Source: Aquatica leii
Lineage: Eukaryota > Arthropoda > Insecta > Coleoptera > Lampyridae
Direction: 5' to 3'
Assembly: GCA_035610365.1 (NCBI GenBank)
Contig: CM069432.1
Coordinates: 113,727,529-113,791,528 of the forward strand
Length of the DNA stretch: 64,000 bases
Part shown: piece by piece, positions 44,656-57,330 of the stretch
Numbering within the stretch: the stretch's first letter is position 1
Layout of the letters: every line of letters starts with the position of its first letter
Notes under the pieces: model-generated
The model's input: the letters and a program-made list of their open reading frames with translations, nothing else
What the model was told of the DNA's origin: nothing
The model's database searches: none
Program-made: the position numbers and the translations under genes

Positions 44656-45840
44656 TTACGATAAGAAGAACAGGAAGGACACTGACTTAACTACATTAAG
44701 AGATCCCCGACCATAACAGATAATTTTTTTAGGTAAGTTACAGTCAGAATAGGTATGTCCATTATTTTGACAATTCCAACACGTAACGACAGATAAATAT
44801 AATTCTGGAGTTGAATCAACAGTGACATCATCAGTATAGACAAAGTCAGAAGCCAAGAGAACATTTGCTTTCTTTGAAGGTGGTGAGTAATATTTTTTTA
44901 TTTTCTGGCAACTATTTTCCAACTTACGACAAATATCTAAAAAAATAGGAAACCTCGGAGTATCCTGTACAACTAAATGTGAAACAAAGAAAGAATGAAG
45001 ATTTCTTTTTGTAATACGAAGTTAGTTTTTAAGAGAGGACAGCGTAGACAATCTATTAAATATGCTTTGCATTTTAGCGACAGATTGAGTATGCTGCTTA
45101 ATTTCAGACAGAAGGTCATCATGATAAGAAAATGGAAGAAAATCCTTATTCATAAGTTTGATCTTTAAAAAAATCTATGGCAGAGTCAAATAATTCTTGA
45201 AACAAAATATTACAAGCTAAACGTAATTCATAAACCTTCTCTAAAAATTGAATTAAGTTACTTCTACTTGAGGAACCGGAAAAATTTTAATTCTATTTAC
45301 TTACAGGCATACTATACGAATGAAATACTGCTGTTTTTTGATCGAGGTATTTTGTAATTGTGACTCGATGTCAGAGACATCAAAACGTAAAAAAAAAATC
45401 GCCTTTTGAATCAATACAAAAATAATTTAACTTAGCCACGTCTTTCGTCATTTTCGGCAATCATTCGAAAAATCCTTACTGCAGACGCTTAAGTTTATCA
45501 CTTCAAGAAGAAAAATCAAAAATACCATAAATTTTTGAAGTCAAATCTTTTAAGTAGTTAGATAGTTTAGAGACATCTTGCTCAAAAGCATAAGTAGACA
45601 CTAGAACCTTAGATGCATCACTAGATTTGCGATGTAAGATAGAACGTAATTGCCTACGACGTTAATCCTGAGTAGACAAAGAATTTTGTCCTCTAATAGA
45701 AATCTTATAACTAATTTCTTCAGAAAGTAAGGGATCGAGACATTTTAGATTAATACTTGAGACAAAATAAATATACAAGACAAGGTGTATTCAAAACAAA
45801 AAAAAACAATTCATACAAAATCTCAAAATAAATTGTTTTA
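44656..45840 (-). pseudogene. Gag of gypsy element D
   Basis: The N-terminal part is broken but has RRRQLRSILHRKSSDASKVL and KLSNYLKDLTSKI. The C-terminal 88-codon piece (44656-44922) contains one clean zinc knuckle, CWNCQNNGHTYSDC, followed by a damaged second one starting CYGRG. Gag with one or two CCHC knuckles is usual for insect gypsy-type elements. Confidence 0.75.
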
Positions 45841-45861
45841 TTATCCCTACCAGAGATGCCA

Positions 45862-46439
45862 AAAATTTGAACGACTTTCGTGAGTTTTTAAGACCATTAG
45901 CGCTCTAACCAAGATACTAGGAAATCAATTAAACAATTAGTAAAATTGCCAAATTGGTCAATTATCTTTTGAAATGTCAGGGATGCCAAGTAGTTTAAAT
46001 TTAAAGACTAAAACCACTTAAAGTCCAATCTAAAATAAAAAGTCACACATAGGTATAATTCATTAATTAAATAGCAAATAGTTATTATTCTATATTTAAA
46101 AATAAACCAGCATTAAAGAAAAATAAGTAAACAATAATTTGTATAAAATTTAATGATAAAATGAATAATTAGTTTTAAATCTTAAAGTGAGAAGTTACCG
46201 GTAATTTTTTACACTTAATACTTCAAAAACAGTCTTAAACTAAGTCAAATAAAACGATTAGTAATAAATAAATTCAGCATTTTTCTTATACGGAAGGCTT
46301 AAACTCTTAAACTGTAAACTAAATTAAGTAATTTTTGGAATCACACAGTTAATTAGTGATTTTGATATCTAAGCTCTAATAATGCGTAAATTTTAGATAT
46401 TAATTTAATAAAAAGAAGGTGGGCTGTCAGTAACGTTGC
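45862..46439 (-). repeat. 5' LTR of gypsy element D
   Basis: On the minus strand it starts TGACAGCCCACCTTC and ends just before the primer-site-like TGGCATCT at 45861. Length about 578 bases. Its identity as LTR is supported by the second copy at 39743-40121 and by its position directly ahead of gag. Confidence 0.7.
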
Positions 46440-46616
46440 CAGCCGTCTTGTATTTCCCGAGACGTCCCGTATTTTTGCTATAAACTTAAATGTCCCGCCG
46501 GGACAAGCTTTGTCCCGTATTTTAACCTTGTTCGATATTATTGTAGATGGCGCTACATCTGACATTGACAAGTACTTCATAGCTACTACCTACCTGTATC
46601 CACCTACCGCATAAAA
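46440..46616. other. Stretch with repeated GTCCCG motifs
   Basis: Contains CGTCCCGTATTTTTG, a perfect odd palindrome TGTCCCGCCGGGACA and TTGTCCCGTATTTT. Such motifs occur at ends of some hAT elements, but no partner end was found. Confidence 0.3.
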
Positions 46617-47069
46617 GTATGACCAAATACTATAAATGTTAATACGTGACACTTGCAGCATTTCGTATGTGTTCTATGGCAAAGGTATAGTTACAGCGCA
46701 TCTAGCGGCATGGCATGATAACCCTCTAATTTGAAACCTTAGACCATGTAAGAACTAAGTTTTAAACTAAAATATTTTTAAATGAGTTAATTAATTTGTT
46801 ACAATTTATTTTTATTTTATAACTTAAACTTACATAATCTTTCGTAGATATGTGTAGCAAAGAATTTTTTCAGGCAAAAACTGTTTTTGACTTCATTTTT
46901 GTTAGGCAGGTAACCAGAATATAACATGTATCCTTCCACAGTTTATTAAAATAAATATTTGAAAATACAAACATAGGTATATTATGTATTTACAATACGT
47001 TACAAATAGCACAAAACGTTTACACAATAGAAAAGGGCGAAATGGGAAATACATGAATAAGAAAAATTA

Positions 47070-49740
47070 ATAAATTATTCGTGCATAATTTTTTTGCTTT
47101 TTGATTTCGTTTTCCTTGTGGTTTATCATGGCACTTATTATTTTCTTCATTTACAAAACATTTGATAAGTATTTTTAGATATTTATCTATAAAAGTTAAC
47201 TTACATATGTCGCATATTAAGCAGTCAGAAGGCAATCCTAAAATATTGTTTAACTGCAATCTGACGCCACATTTATGTTGAGATATCAATTTTGGAAAAA
47301 ATGTGTTAAATAAGTCCGTAATTTTTTGAGATAAATATGCTGCCATAGATTTTGGAAATAAAAAAATTGCGTTTTCATATTTCTTGTGTTGTAAATGAAC
47401 ATCTGTTAACTTATATTAGTTTTCATTAGATGCTAAAGCAGAGATGCAATCGGCATGTAAAAGTTGACTGCAAGCCCATGTAGTAACATATGAAGAAGTT
47501 GTTGTTGAATCAAGCTTTTAATGTCAAATTCTGAATCATAGTTTGTATTTGGGGATAACTGTGCATTTGAATCATCCAACCAAACAGGCTCGTTAGATTG
47601 CTCTAATTCCTTAAAAATTAGAAATTGGGAAGCGTCAACTTCACAGTTACCGTCTTTAGAAGGCTCTAACAATTGATTTGTTATCACCAATTTTAAACGT
47701 TCTTTAAAATCAATAGCACCAGAATAATTGTTATTACCACCTTTTGCTCTAATTATTGAAAATAAGTTTTCAATACAGTCTTGTGTAAGACGTCTTGTTA
47801 CCAAAAAGTTGAAACCAAAGTTAGTATTCAAATCTGACCATAATAACTTCAGATATACAATATTTTCAATCCAGCCTTTGAACGAAACAGGATTGAAGAT
47901 GTTTTAAATACATTTCACCTTCAGTTAGATAAGCTAAGTGCTTACTATTTGTTGTTAAAGCACACCGAAATGGTTTACAGTTATTGTGATGAATTAAAAA
48001 TATCAAATAAGTTATCGAACTTCTCTAAAAACTCTGCTGTATGTATAGCCGTACTATTAATTGAACTAAATGAAATATCAGTCAAAAAGTCCCTGCTTAC
48101 AGAGTCACTTATTACTTTGGCTGCTAAGCAGACTCTCATGAGACTAAATGGAGAAAGCTCAATACATAGTTTTGATAATTTAGGGGCCATGCGTGGTCGC
48201 ATGTTGCTGTCTTTTTTATAAAATTTTACTATGTGTGACCAAGAAATCATCTTACCCTTATATACTATATCGTATTTTTTCAAATTATTTCTTATAGATT
48301 CCAGAAGATATGGTGGATCATGCAAGAAATAGATATTTTCACCATTAATTTCGATGTTTTCGATTTTTTCAGTAATACCACGAAGTTTTTTCATTTTAAT
48401 ATTATAAGATCCCTGATCACAAACCACAATTTTTGGAATAAAACCACAAACAAAAATTTTTTAAATTGCATGTTTTAAAATGGATATTAAATATTCTTCT
48501 GGCAGAGCATCTTTTGATATATAGTACCGAATCACCTGCTTGAAATTTATTTTGAGGCTTCGTATCATAATGAAAATCGCTTGGCTTGCCAGGCCAAATG
48601 GATTGTGATCAAAGATGTTGTTGAATTTGTTACCATAATTAACGTAACCAGTAAATTCATCTGCTTGAACTTGATAAGAAATATGTTTCTTTAGAAAAAT
48701 TTCATTTAATACAATTGACACAACCTTCTCAGATTTATCAAGGTTTTTTGATTTTAATTTTAAAAGTTTAATAATATTTTCATTTAAGCCCGGTTTAATA
48801 TCCAAATTGTTTCTTCTTATGATATTAGGGAAGCAAAATAGTTTTTGCAATATAATATATGTTTTTGATGAAGAACAATATAGTGCTAAAGCTAAACTTT
48901 TATCATCATCTGAGTATCTTCTCCCATGATCATTTCGTTTGTAATTTTTCATTTGACTTACAATAAACTGCTTAATGCTGATGTTTTGCTTGTCATTCAA
49001 GAATCTTATTAAATGTGGTTTGACACTAGTTCTACATTGCTTTAATTGACTTTTTAGTTGGTTAACTAATTTTTTATATTTTGAAACCATTTTCTGAGCA
49101 TTCTTCAGTTTATCGTTTGCACTCTTTAAAATAACTTTTGGTTGACTGACCATTGAACTTTGTTGATAAGTAGCCACATCAACAATTGCTAGCATTGCTT
49201 TTTTTCGTATTGTTGGTGCCGATTCAGTGCATTTTCTTTTACATGGTTGTCGTTGTATAACAGATTTAACTTGGTCTAAAATACTTTACTTTTAAGACAA
49301 TTTGCTCTAAAAATTATTGTATTGTTGTATTGTTACATGGAAGATTTAGAGATGGAACACTTCCCTTATAAATTCCTTGAGCAAGTAAATTTTTGTTACG
49401 AAAATCTTTTTCTGCAAAGTGGTTTGCATTTTAAAATCTACTGCTTGCAACTAGAATTATTAAACATTTATTTAATTAATTATATAATAAAATAAATAGT
49501 TATAAAAACATAATTTTAAAATAAATTTAGTACATAAATGCTTACAGATAAATGCATAAATGCTCTTTATACATTTATGGTTCTTAACACATCTTTAAAT
49601 AAATTTTATAGCAGGTGTAGAAGGAATTAGATAGATTGATACTTACATTTGAGGATCTCTTGGAAAGAAGGATTTACCGAAACTCTTAGATTTTCGTAAT
49701 TATTACAACCAAACACTGCACATATTCGACCTGACTTCAT
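47070..49740 (-). pseudogene. THAP-domain P-superfamily transposase, broken
   Basis: Exon 1 (49740-49647) opens MKSGRICAVFGCNNYEN, the start of a THAP finger. After an intron the region continues in shifted frames as HFAEKDFRN and GSVPSLNLP, the second half of THAP. The 244-codon piece 49195-48461 has a Lys/Gln coiled-coil stretch, then VLNEIFLKKHISYQ and DEFTGYVNYGN, the catalytic region start. The next (48427-47981) has VCDQGSYNIKM and FLHDPPYLLESIRNNL, the P-type signature with DPVH altered to DPPY. The next (47831-47433) has LVTRRLTQDCIENLFSIIRA, as in THAP9. The last (47346-47020) holds a Cys-rich tail. At least three frameshifts. THAP9-like rather than Drosophila P-like in its motifs. 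Confidence 0.88.
49451..49646 (-). other. Predicted intron in the second P-element gene
   Basis: Minus-strand donor CAAAT/GTAAGTATC at 49646 and acceptor AATAATTCTAG ending at 49451 enclose 196 bases and separate the two halves of the THAP finger. Confidence 0.55.
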
Positions 49741-50294
49741 TTTTCTTTCATTTAGTTTTGATATTATTCAACATATCACCAAAATATAACTGTAAGGACA
49801 CGTTTTTGTGTATAAACTTATAAAAAATCTAACCATAAAATGATAGTTATAATGCCGTTACAACAGGTGGCGCGCTAAACGCTATTCGCTCGAAAATATG
49901 GAAAGTGTCACGTATTAACATTTATAGTATTTGATATGACTCAGCTTGACTATCAGTTTACGATAGTGCGTACTGCCATTAAATAATTATTAATTCAATG
50001 GTAGTGCCGACTGCGTAGTACCGGCTACGGGACAGGTCAGATATTCATTGTTTCCCGCCCTCCCTCGCCGTGCTTTGCGTTTCTATTTATATTTGTTTAT
50101 TGTCTATTGTACTTTCTTTCTAGAATTAGTGTTCGTCTATTGTTTTGCAAAAAGTTATTGAGTAATCACGTGTTACTAAGTATAGTGGAAACGGGGAAAA
50201 TAGTTATTCCTGCTTAATGGTATAGTAAACAAATTTATGCAAACAAACACGCAGTTAATTTACGTACTTAAGTTTTTAGGCAACTTAACCAATG

Positions 50295-50742
50295 ATGATC
50301 TCACTTCGTAGAATGCAACGTTGTTTCAGATAACTCAACTACGTATAAACGTTTGGAAAATTTCCAGAACCATAATCGATAATGGTGATCTTCTTCTTAC
50401 AAAAAAAAGAACGTTCGTCTCATAATCTCATAATTGTAACGGCATTATCCGTAGAAAAATCTGGTATAAAAAAGTCTGTATTATTAACACAGACTTTTTA
50501 AATAAAGATGTTTTAGATGTAAGATATATTATAAATTACGTGACCTCATACATAGCCATGTATGCATATAGACAGCTCGAATGCACAACTGCCAATGGCT
50601 CACCAATCCCGCCCAAAAAAGGTAGCGACACTACAAAATTAAAAATAAAGACAGGTTCACATACAAGGATTTGTTAAATTAATACAGATAATCTGAAATG
50701 AAATAATAAAAGTAACGAAAACGGTACAATTTGCTACATTGT
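50295..50742. repeat. Dispersed repeat, copy 2 (empty site)
   Basis: Partner of 40167-41155 without the 521-bp insert. Position 50325-50328 (TTCA) corresponds to the TTAA duplicated around the MITE in copy 1. Confidence 0.8.
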
Positions 50743-51599
50743 TAACAAAACAAAATGTTAAATATTACCGATAATAAAATAAAAGGTCATTCACGTTTGG
50801 TGTTAAACATAATTGTAAAGTTGTAATTGTAACACACAATGTACTGTTTAGCTAAAGATTTTGTTGTAATAATAACACCATATAAATAAATAGCACAAGA
50901 AAAATTAAATATATGTTATTTCTACCTAAATTAACAAAAAATTACGATTACAAAGAAATAAAAAATGAAAAAAAGTAAAAGTAATTTTAGTATTACAAAA
51001 TTAATTATAAATAACATAGGTCTTAGATTACTTTTAGATTATATAAAGAATGTTTATCTTTACTGCTAATGTACTGGATCGCTAACTCAAATATTAACTG
51101 CATATAAAAAAGTAAAGCCAAAAGCGACCATTTGTAAAGTAGGTATATAATATATATTAGCATACATAACGCTATGCCATTAGAAAGCTTAACAGTGTTT
51201 TTAGACTTAAAATGTTACTTAACTAATGTTAGATGTAAGAATAGTACTGAAATAGTTGTTACATAAAAAAGTAAGAAATGTTATTATTGGTAAGTTTGAT
51301 TGTGTTAGTGACATATAATGATGACTACCATCTTGTGGATGTCTTACAAGCTATTATTTAACGAGTTTCTGTGTAAATTAGACGTTTTTCTTCAAGAGTG
51401 GGCATTTTTAAGCTTGAGTGAAACAAGGATTTTAAAAGTCTACTACCATACGTCACCTTTTATGCGCTCTAAAAAATATATATGCGTGAAATAAATTCTC
51501 AATATTGCATATATTACATGTAAATAATGCGACGTTATAAATAACAGTTCGATTAGGTTGATACTAAAGCGTTAAGTATTTATTGAACAAAACATTTAC
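50743..51599. other. AT-rich stretch, no gene seen
   Basis: No feature recognised. Confidence 0.5.
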
Positions 51600-52330
51600 A
51601 GGTGGTTATGGTTTTTAAAGATGTCTGTTTTTATTTAAATTTTGTTATATAAGAATTTTCTATATTTCGGGTTCTTCATAGGCTGTATTGTATTGCTAAT
51701 TTTGGGACTCTTTCTGAGATGCATTATGTTTACATATTTTCTAATCTTGTTTTGCAGTTAATTATATAATTTTGTACTGGTTATATTGGTTATTGATTGT
51801 TCTTGTTCATATTTTTGCTGCTATATAGTAATGTGTAGAGCTCAAATATGTGTTACTATTATATTATTATATTGTAAAATGATGCTGTGTTGCCTTTCTC
51901 GTTTTGTTTCTTATTGTTTTTAGAATAGTAGGTACTGCACATTATGTAAAATGTAGATATAGTGTTTTGAAAGCTTTTATATGTTGTTATTCTCTAAATC
52001 TGCAATAATAACTTGGTTGTCTGCGAACGGTATTGTCTTGATATGTATTAGTTTATCCAGATTTCTTTTGGTGTTTCTGGTTTTCATGCCTTCACGGTAT
52101 TCTTAATGTAAATATTACATAAAATAAGTGATAGATCACATTTTTGTTTTACCTCTTGGTGTATGTTATTAGGCTATTACTTTTGTCAGTGTTTTCTATA
52201 GTGGTTTTGGCAATAAAGTGTTTTCATTGCTTTTACCAGATGAGATGAAAATTCATTTTTTTTAAGATTGACCATATTTTTGTTTTTGTGACCTTAATAA
52301 ATGCGCTAATTAAAACTGACAAATACCATA
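51600..52330 (-). pseudogene. Non-LTR reverse transcriptase fragment
   Basis: Read right to left: KIWSILKKMNFHLI, then FIAKTTIENTDKSNS, then after a decayed middle TIPFADNQVIIADLE, an RT catalytic box with FADD changed to FADN. Further left NTYLSSTHYYIAAKI and KICKHNASQKES are compatible with the RT thumb. The spacing fits RT motifs of Jockey/RTE-like elements. No open frame of useful length remains. Confidence 0.55.
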
Positions 52331-53434
52331 CGTACGTTATTTGCGTTCTTTTAATGATTTGCTTTAAGATGAAGACAGAATTGTTGTTTACAAAAACCAT
52401 TCTACTCTTCTTTAAATTTATGGCGCTCAGTTCCCGCCATCCTGTTAGCTAAATTAAGATTCTTTTTATACAGCCGCAAACACTGTTGTTTGTCAATTAC
52501 GCCATTTTGCTTTTCTATCGTATTGTATCGTATTTGTTATTTTTGCGTTTTAAATGCCTGCGTATTTATATTTAATTAAAAAAGCAAATGCAAATACAAG
52601 AACTATTGTTACTGTATCTAAAATTTTGCAAAAAAGTAGATGTTTTGTTTATGGTATAATCTGAAGGTTCTAACTTGTGATATACTATTCTGAAACAGCT
52701 AAACTTCAAATTAGTTTACAAACAACAGTTCTAAAAAAACTTATTTTTTATATTTTAAATATCTGAAAACAAGTGGTAAAATTACTCTAGTGGCATGCAA
52801 CCATGAAGCAGTACAGAACAGCAAACAAACCTATACTTTGCTTTAAAAAACTGTGGTTAAATAAAAGTTAAACGCAACAAAATAAATGGGTCGACAGAAG
52901 TATAACAAACAAGCGTTCATAATTTTACATGCTAGTTCTCAGCATCAAGGTGCAAATAAACGCAGCAATATTTGAAATATGGTTTTTTGAATTTCTAAGA
53001 AAATTACCACAGTAATATACTAATATAATAATATAATATACCGTACCATACTCAAAGAGTGGATTAAGTTTCCACATTTGTTATAGAGTTTGTTGCATTT
53101 ACCACAAACCGGCAACACTGGAAGTGTAATAATTAAATCTAAGGTAATGGCGTCTTAATATGTATGTACTTACTAGTTACTTTAATGTAAAACTGAAAAC
53201 TATAATAAAAGACTTATATAATATAAAACATTATTTGCATAAAAAAATTGATATGCAAAATTGATTACAATTAGAGAATATCGCATTTGAACCAGACATG
53301 GTTGGATCTGAGCTTTTAAAGTTAATACGTTAAGTATATATATTACTGTATCATTTCAAGTTAAAAAGGATAGAACTCATATGGGCTTAAGAAAAAACGA
53401 AGTGACAACAAAAAAGCTCTCAATATGTCTAAAG
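52331..53434. other. AT-rich stretch, no gene seen
   Basis: No feature recognised. Confidence 0.5.
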
Positions 53435-54830
53435 CAACGGTCAGCAACAGGTCGAACTTCGGACCACCAAATATTGTAATGTATTTAATATTTATTAATT
53501 GAAGAATATTTTTAAACCACATAGAATCTAACTTAGTACTTATTCTATTTTAAGTTGCCTAGTTAACCTGTTTAACAAGTACTTACAACTGACATGGTTT
53601 GATTACTTTCCTATGTAGCCTGTGTGTATGTGTGTTTGTGCGAATTAGTTATAACTGATGTGATTTAACTATTTATAAATCTTTGTTATGCACACGAAAC
53701 ATCCATAGATTGAACTACGTACCATATTTATGAAAACATGTGCGGAAGAATTCTACAGCGCCTCGCGTACTTACGTTACTGCGACTGTTTTGTTTTGTTG
53801 AAACGCGAGCTAGTATCGATTTGTTGAAAGCGCGAGCTAGTATCGAAATCGGTCATGCGGGCGTGTGGGTGGGGGAAAACAGATTGCCAGTCGGTCAATC
53901 GCAGCGCAAACCGGTGAGCAACCGTTCATTTGTTTTGTGATTTGTCGCGTTTTCGTTCGCTTAATAAAAAAACTTTTTCTACGTTAATATGCATCCTAAA
54001 AAGCAAAAAGTGGACAATGAAAATAGGAGATTTTTGTCAGAATGGACTGAACAATATTGTTTTACGCTGCCTGATAGGCTTCAAGCGGTTCCAGTGTGCC
54101 TTATATGCAATAAAACTGTCGTTATTATTAAAAATGGCAATTTTCAACGACATTATGAAACGACTCATCAGCAATTCTACAAAAACTTTCCTATTGGCAG
54201 TGAGGCTCGTAAAGAAAAACTTCAGGCATATCTCAGTTCTTACAATAAAAGCACAAAATTACTAGTTCATTTCATGAGCGAGCAAGAAAAATCCACAGAA
54301 GCAGCGTTACGTGTGTGCTGGACGCTTAATAAACCCCAGAAACCATTTTCAGATTCTGAGATAGTAAAGGAAAGTATGTTGGTAGTAGTCACGACACTTT
54401 TTGAAGAAAAAAAAGATGCTGTCGTTGCAATTGAAAGTATTGCATTGTCAGCGGGAAGTAATACACGAAGAACTAAAATTTTAGCTGCTGATATTAAAAA
54501 CACTCTTCTTAAACTTCTGCAAAAGGCACCTTGCTGCGCCATAGCACCGGATGAATCATGTGTCATTATTGATGAAGAACAAATGTCTAAATTGCTAGCA
54601 ATATTGCCGTTGAATGGTATGTACCATTCGAGGAGAAGATTTATTGAAGGTCATTGATAAATTTATTACTAAATCTAACATCAGTTACGATAAAGTGGTG
54701 TCGCTTTCAACTGACGGGGGCCCAGCAATGATTGGCAAAGAAATAGGTGTAGTAAAGAGAATCAGGGATAAAAATTCAGGTCTAATATCGTATCAATGCA
54801 TAATTCCACTGAAACTGAAAACTTCAGTTA
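53435..54830 (+). mobile_element. hAT element, right side lost
   Basis: A hAT-style end CAACGGTCAGCAACAGG starts near 53435, about 550 bases before the transposase ATG at 53989. The coding region stops at 54830, where foldback sequence begins, and no right end was found. The left boundary is tentative. Confidence 0.6.
53989..54830 (+). pseudogene. hAT transposase (GTF2IRD2/ZBED-like), truncated
   Basis: The frame from ATG at 53989 begins MHPKKQKVDNENRRFLSEW and contains a degenerate BED-type zinc finger, VCLICNKTVVIIKNGNFQRH followed by YETTHQQF. LSAGSNTRRTKILAADI is the conserved helix of the group. The Asp of ALDESTD-type motifs reads CAIAPDESCVIIDEEQ here. A frameshift near 54615 moves to the next frame: GEDLLKVIDKFITKSNISYD and VVSLSTDGGPAMIGKEIGVV, the catalytic TDGAPAM motif (TDGGPAM here). 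The rest of the RNase-H core and the dimerisation domain are lost. Confidence 0.85.
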
Positions 54831-55130
54831 GCTGAACTTAGTTTAATTTCAAAATACTGACGTATTATTGGTTCCCGTTTTTGTGCTAACCAATAGTATG
54901 TCAATATTTTAAAATTAAACCAAGTTCAGTTGACTAAAGTTTGAACCCTGTTTATGCAAGTGGTTCTCAATCGTAGTTTAAACTTTGGTTAATTTAAACT
55001 CGGGTTAAATTAAAAATACTGTTATATCATTGGTTAGTGGTTTTAAGCTAACCAATAGTATGACAGGATTTTAAAATTAACCGTAGGTTAGTTAATCTGC
55101 AGTTTAATTCTTAATTTTGAAACCGGTCCT
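54831..55130. repeat. Two adjacent foldback elements
   Basis: First hairpin 54831-54930: CTGAACTTAGTTTAATTTC pairs with the inverse of GAAATTAAACCAAGTTCAG-like sequence on the right, arms about 42 bases. Second hairpin about 55003-55085 has arms with TAATTAAAAATACTGTTATA-type sequence and shares ATTGGTTAG and CTAACCAATAGTATG with the first. They are copies of one family and cut off the hAT transposase. Confidence 0.75.
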
Positions 55131-55480
55131 TAGTTAAAGAAGTGTTGTCTTGGCAACTATATAAATATTTGTGTAATAAATTTCATGTCTTATGGGAATT
55201 TAGTGTTTGTTTCTAAGATGGCATTGAGTAGATTTCAATCCCGCATATTTAACATGATTATGTCGCTTTTTCCTGTTTATGAGTAAACCACCGACATTCA
55301 TAGATAAGCAGGTGGTGCCCTCTAAAATCTTTAACATTGTAGATTAATTCAAACCTGCTTTTTTTCGACTTCGAGTTAGTTAAACCTATAAATCTTTTGG
55401 TTGAATATTATAATTACCGTTTTAATTTAATTTAGTTTTCTTATCTTGCTTAATTATTTTTTTTAATTGGCAAATTGGGC
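55131..55480. other. AT-rich stretch, no gene seen
   Basis: No feature recognised. Confidence 0.45.
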
Positions 55481-56230
55481 GGCCATTATAAAGACTGAGA
55501 AAGCTCGTTTGGCACTACACCGACAAAGTTGGAATCAAGGTATAAAAAATAATATGACAAATTCCTGCAGTGGCTGAAAGTTAACTGTATTAAAAACAAA
55601 AATATAAATGAAACTATAATGTTGGTTGGTAATTATCTGTGGACTAAGTGGTCCATGATAAAATACCGATGACAATTTATAATAATACAAATGGGAGTAA
55701 ATTTTATGAACTTGAAGCGTTTCTCAAAAAGAAATAGTCTAAAGTGTTCAGTCGGGATGACGTTGTCTATTGCTCTGAGGAAGAATATTTATTACATAAG
55801 ATAATGCATTAAACTGTAGTGATTGCACATTTATTACTCTATTGTACAGGTGGTTCTAATTATGTATTATTTTGGAAGGTGTAGAAGTCAAAAACTTTTG
55901 AATATGAATATTGAATAGAGGCTCAGTTTTTGTGGTTGACATCCGGAAAGTAAAACAGACATCCGTAAGAAATTTACAATTGTGGAAGAAAACGAGTTCT
56001 CTGCATTGTGTCTGGTGAGAAAGTATATGTTTTTGCATCCGTCGGGTCCAGAGAGAATCTTTTTAAGGTATCGGCAAAAGCGTTGTACAGTTCATCTTGT
56101 TGAAAAAAATACATTTGGAAAAATGCCAAGCAAAATTGCTAGTTTTATGGGTTTGTCAGATCCAGAAGCTTTTCTGGACATTGTCTGCGGAGGACTTCTG
56201 CGACTACCTACCTACTACAACATATATTAA
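55481..56230 (+). pseudogene. Crypton-type tyrosine recombinase (DUF3504/KIAA1958-like)
   Basis: In shifting frames: FLQWLKVNCIKNKNINET and LVGNYLWTKWSMIK (N-terminal arm-binding part), GSKFYELEAFLKKK, SKVFSRDDV, then DIRKVKQTSVR, and in an 82-codon open piece from 55982 VRKYMFLHPSGPERIFLRYR, FGKMPSKIASFMGLSDPEAF. This is the order of the insect Crypton-derived recombinase. The GHCFRRTSA box with the catalytic His and Arg that should follow is destroyed, and the frame ends at 56230 without the final catalytic Tyr. Confidence 0.7.
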
Positions 56231-57330
56231 ATAAGCAATTATTTATGCTAGGGCAACAATTATTGGAGCCTATGTTTGTATTATATGTACCGAGCATTGT
56301 AACATGACGTCGCGATCCCCATTACGAGATTTTTATATGCATTTTTAACGTGCAAAAGAACTCGCGCGTTTATAACCCTCAATTTCAATTTAGTAATCAT
56401 GAAGCGGTAGAGTTTGTACGACGTGTTCTAAGTCAAACGGGATATTTGTCGTTCGTAATTTTCGAAAAATGCTAAAAAGTACTGTACAATTTTTTTTAAT
56501 GAATTTGTAAAGCTGTCGTTAAAAAAAATTGAAATAAAATCTCTTAGAAAACTAAAAACTCCGCATTACAGTTTTATCGAAAAGAAAACAATAAAATGAA
56601 GTTGATCGTAACATATCCGTTGGATCATACTATAGAGGATACTATTTTCTACACATACTCAGTTAATATTACTTTACGTTTATTGTTAATCAGAACGGAA
56701 TTATTATTGCTTTAATGAAAAAATGCATTTTTCCGGTCTTTGATAAGGGACTGTCATTTGTAAAATTACAAAACCAAAACAAATAGGTTTCAAACTGTGC
56801 ATTTTTAAACTGCAAACACAGACAATATTTTAAATTATTATGAAGTAAATTCTATCACGACAAATTTAAATTATTTAATACAATATACTATTATACAACA
56901 AATTCCTTAAACAAACAGTTAAAAAATGGATGGTTTATTATTTTTGTATTCATTATTAAAAATACACAAATGTATCAAATGTAATCCGCCTTAAGCCCGA
57001 CTTCACTAGCCGTCGCTGAAATCTATTAAGAATGATCGTGATACGACTTCAAGTTTCGAATCTGACATTGAGTAGTTTGCACGTTTTTGCTTACATTTTA
57101 TTGTATTTAAAATTGTATTATTTCTTATTCTGAGTGATTAGTCAGTGTTGTATTTATATAGATTCATAGTACTGATTACTTGCCATACAAAATTTTGTAA
57201 TTTGTATCATTTTGTTACTTGTATTATGATTTACGATAGTAACTATGTTTGGAATTTTACTATGACAAAAATAATTTTTATTCTTTAGAATTTTGATTAC
57301 ATTTTCTAAAAGGGTACATAACGGGAGTAC
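56231..57330. other. AT-rich stretch, no gene seen
   Basis: No feature recognised. Confidence 0.5.

Larger units (their letters stand above)
41881..46439 (-). mobile_element. Ty3/gypsy element D, minus strand
   Basis: Reading right to left: 5' LTR (46439-45862), primer-site-like TGGCATCTCTGGTAGGGA starting at 45861, gag with a zinc knuckle, protease region, RT, RNase H, integrase core and integrase C-terminus. It is the fullest gypsy element in the window, about 4.5 kb, but has many stops and frameshifts and a probable loss between RNase H and integrase. The 3' LTR is absent; the microsatellite starts where the integrase coding trace ends. Confidence 0.85.
46624..49933 (-). mobile_element. 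Second P-superfamily (THAP) transposon, decayed
   Basis: The ends are inverted copies for about 30 bases: CAAATACTATAAATGTTAAT on both sides, continuing as ACGTGACACTT. Outside lie GTATGAC (46617-46623) and ATATGAC (49934-49940), a 7-bp duplication with one mismatch. Length 3310 bp, almost the same as the element at 24690-28023 but with different ends. It carries one minus-strand THAP-DDE gene with several breaks. Confidence 0.88.
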
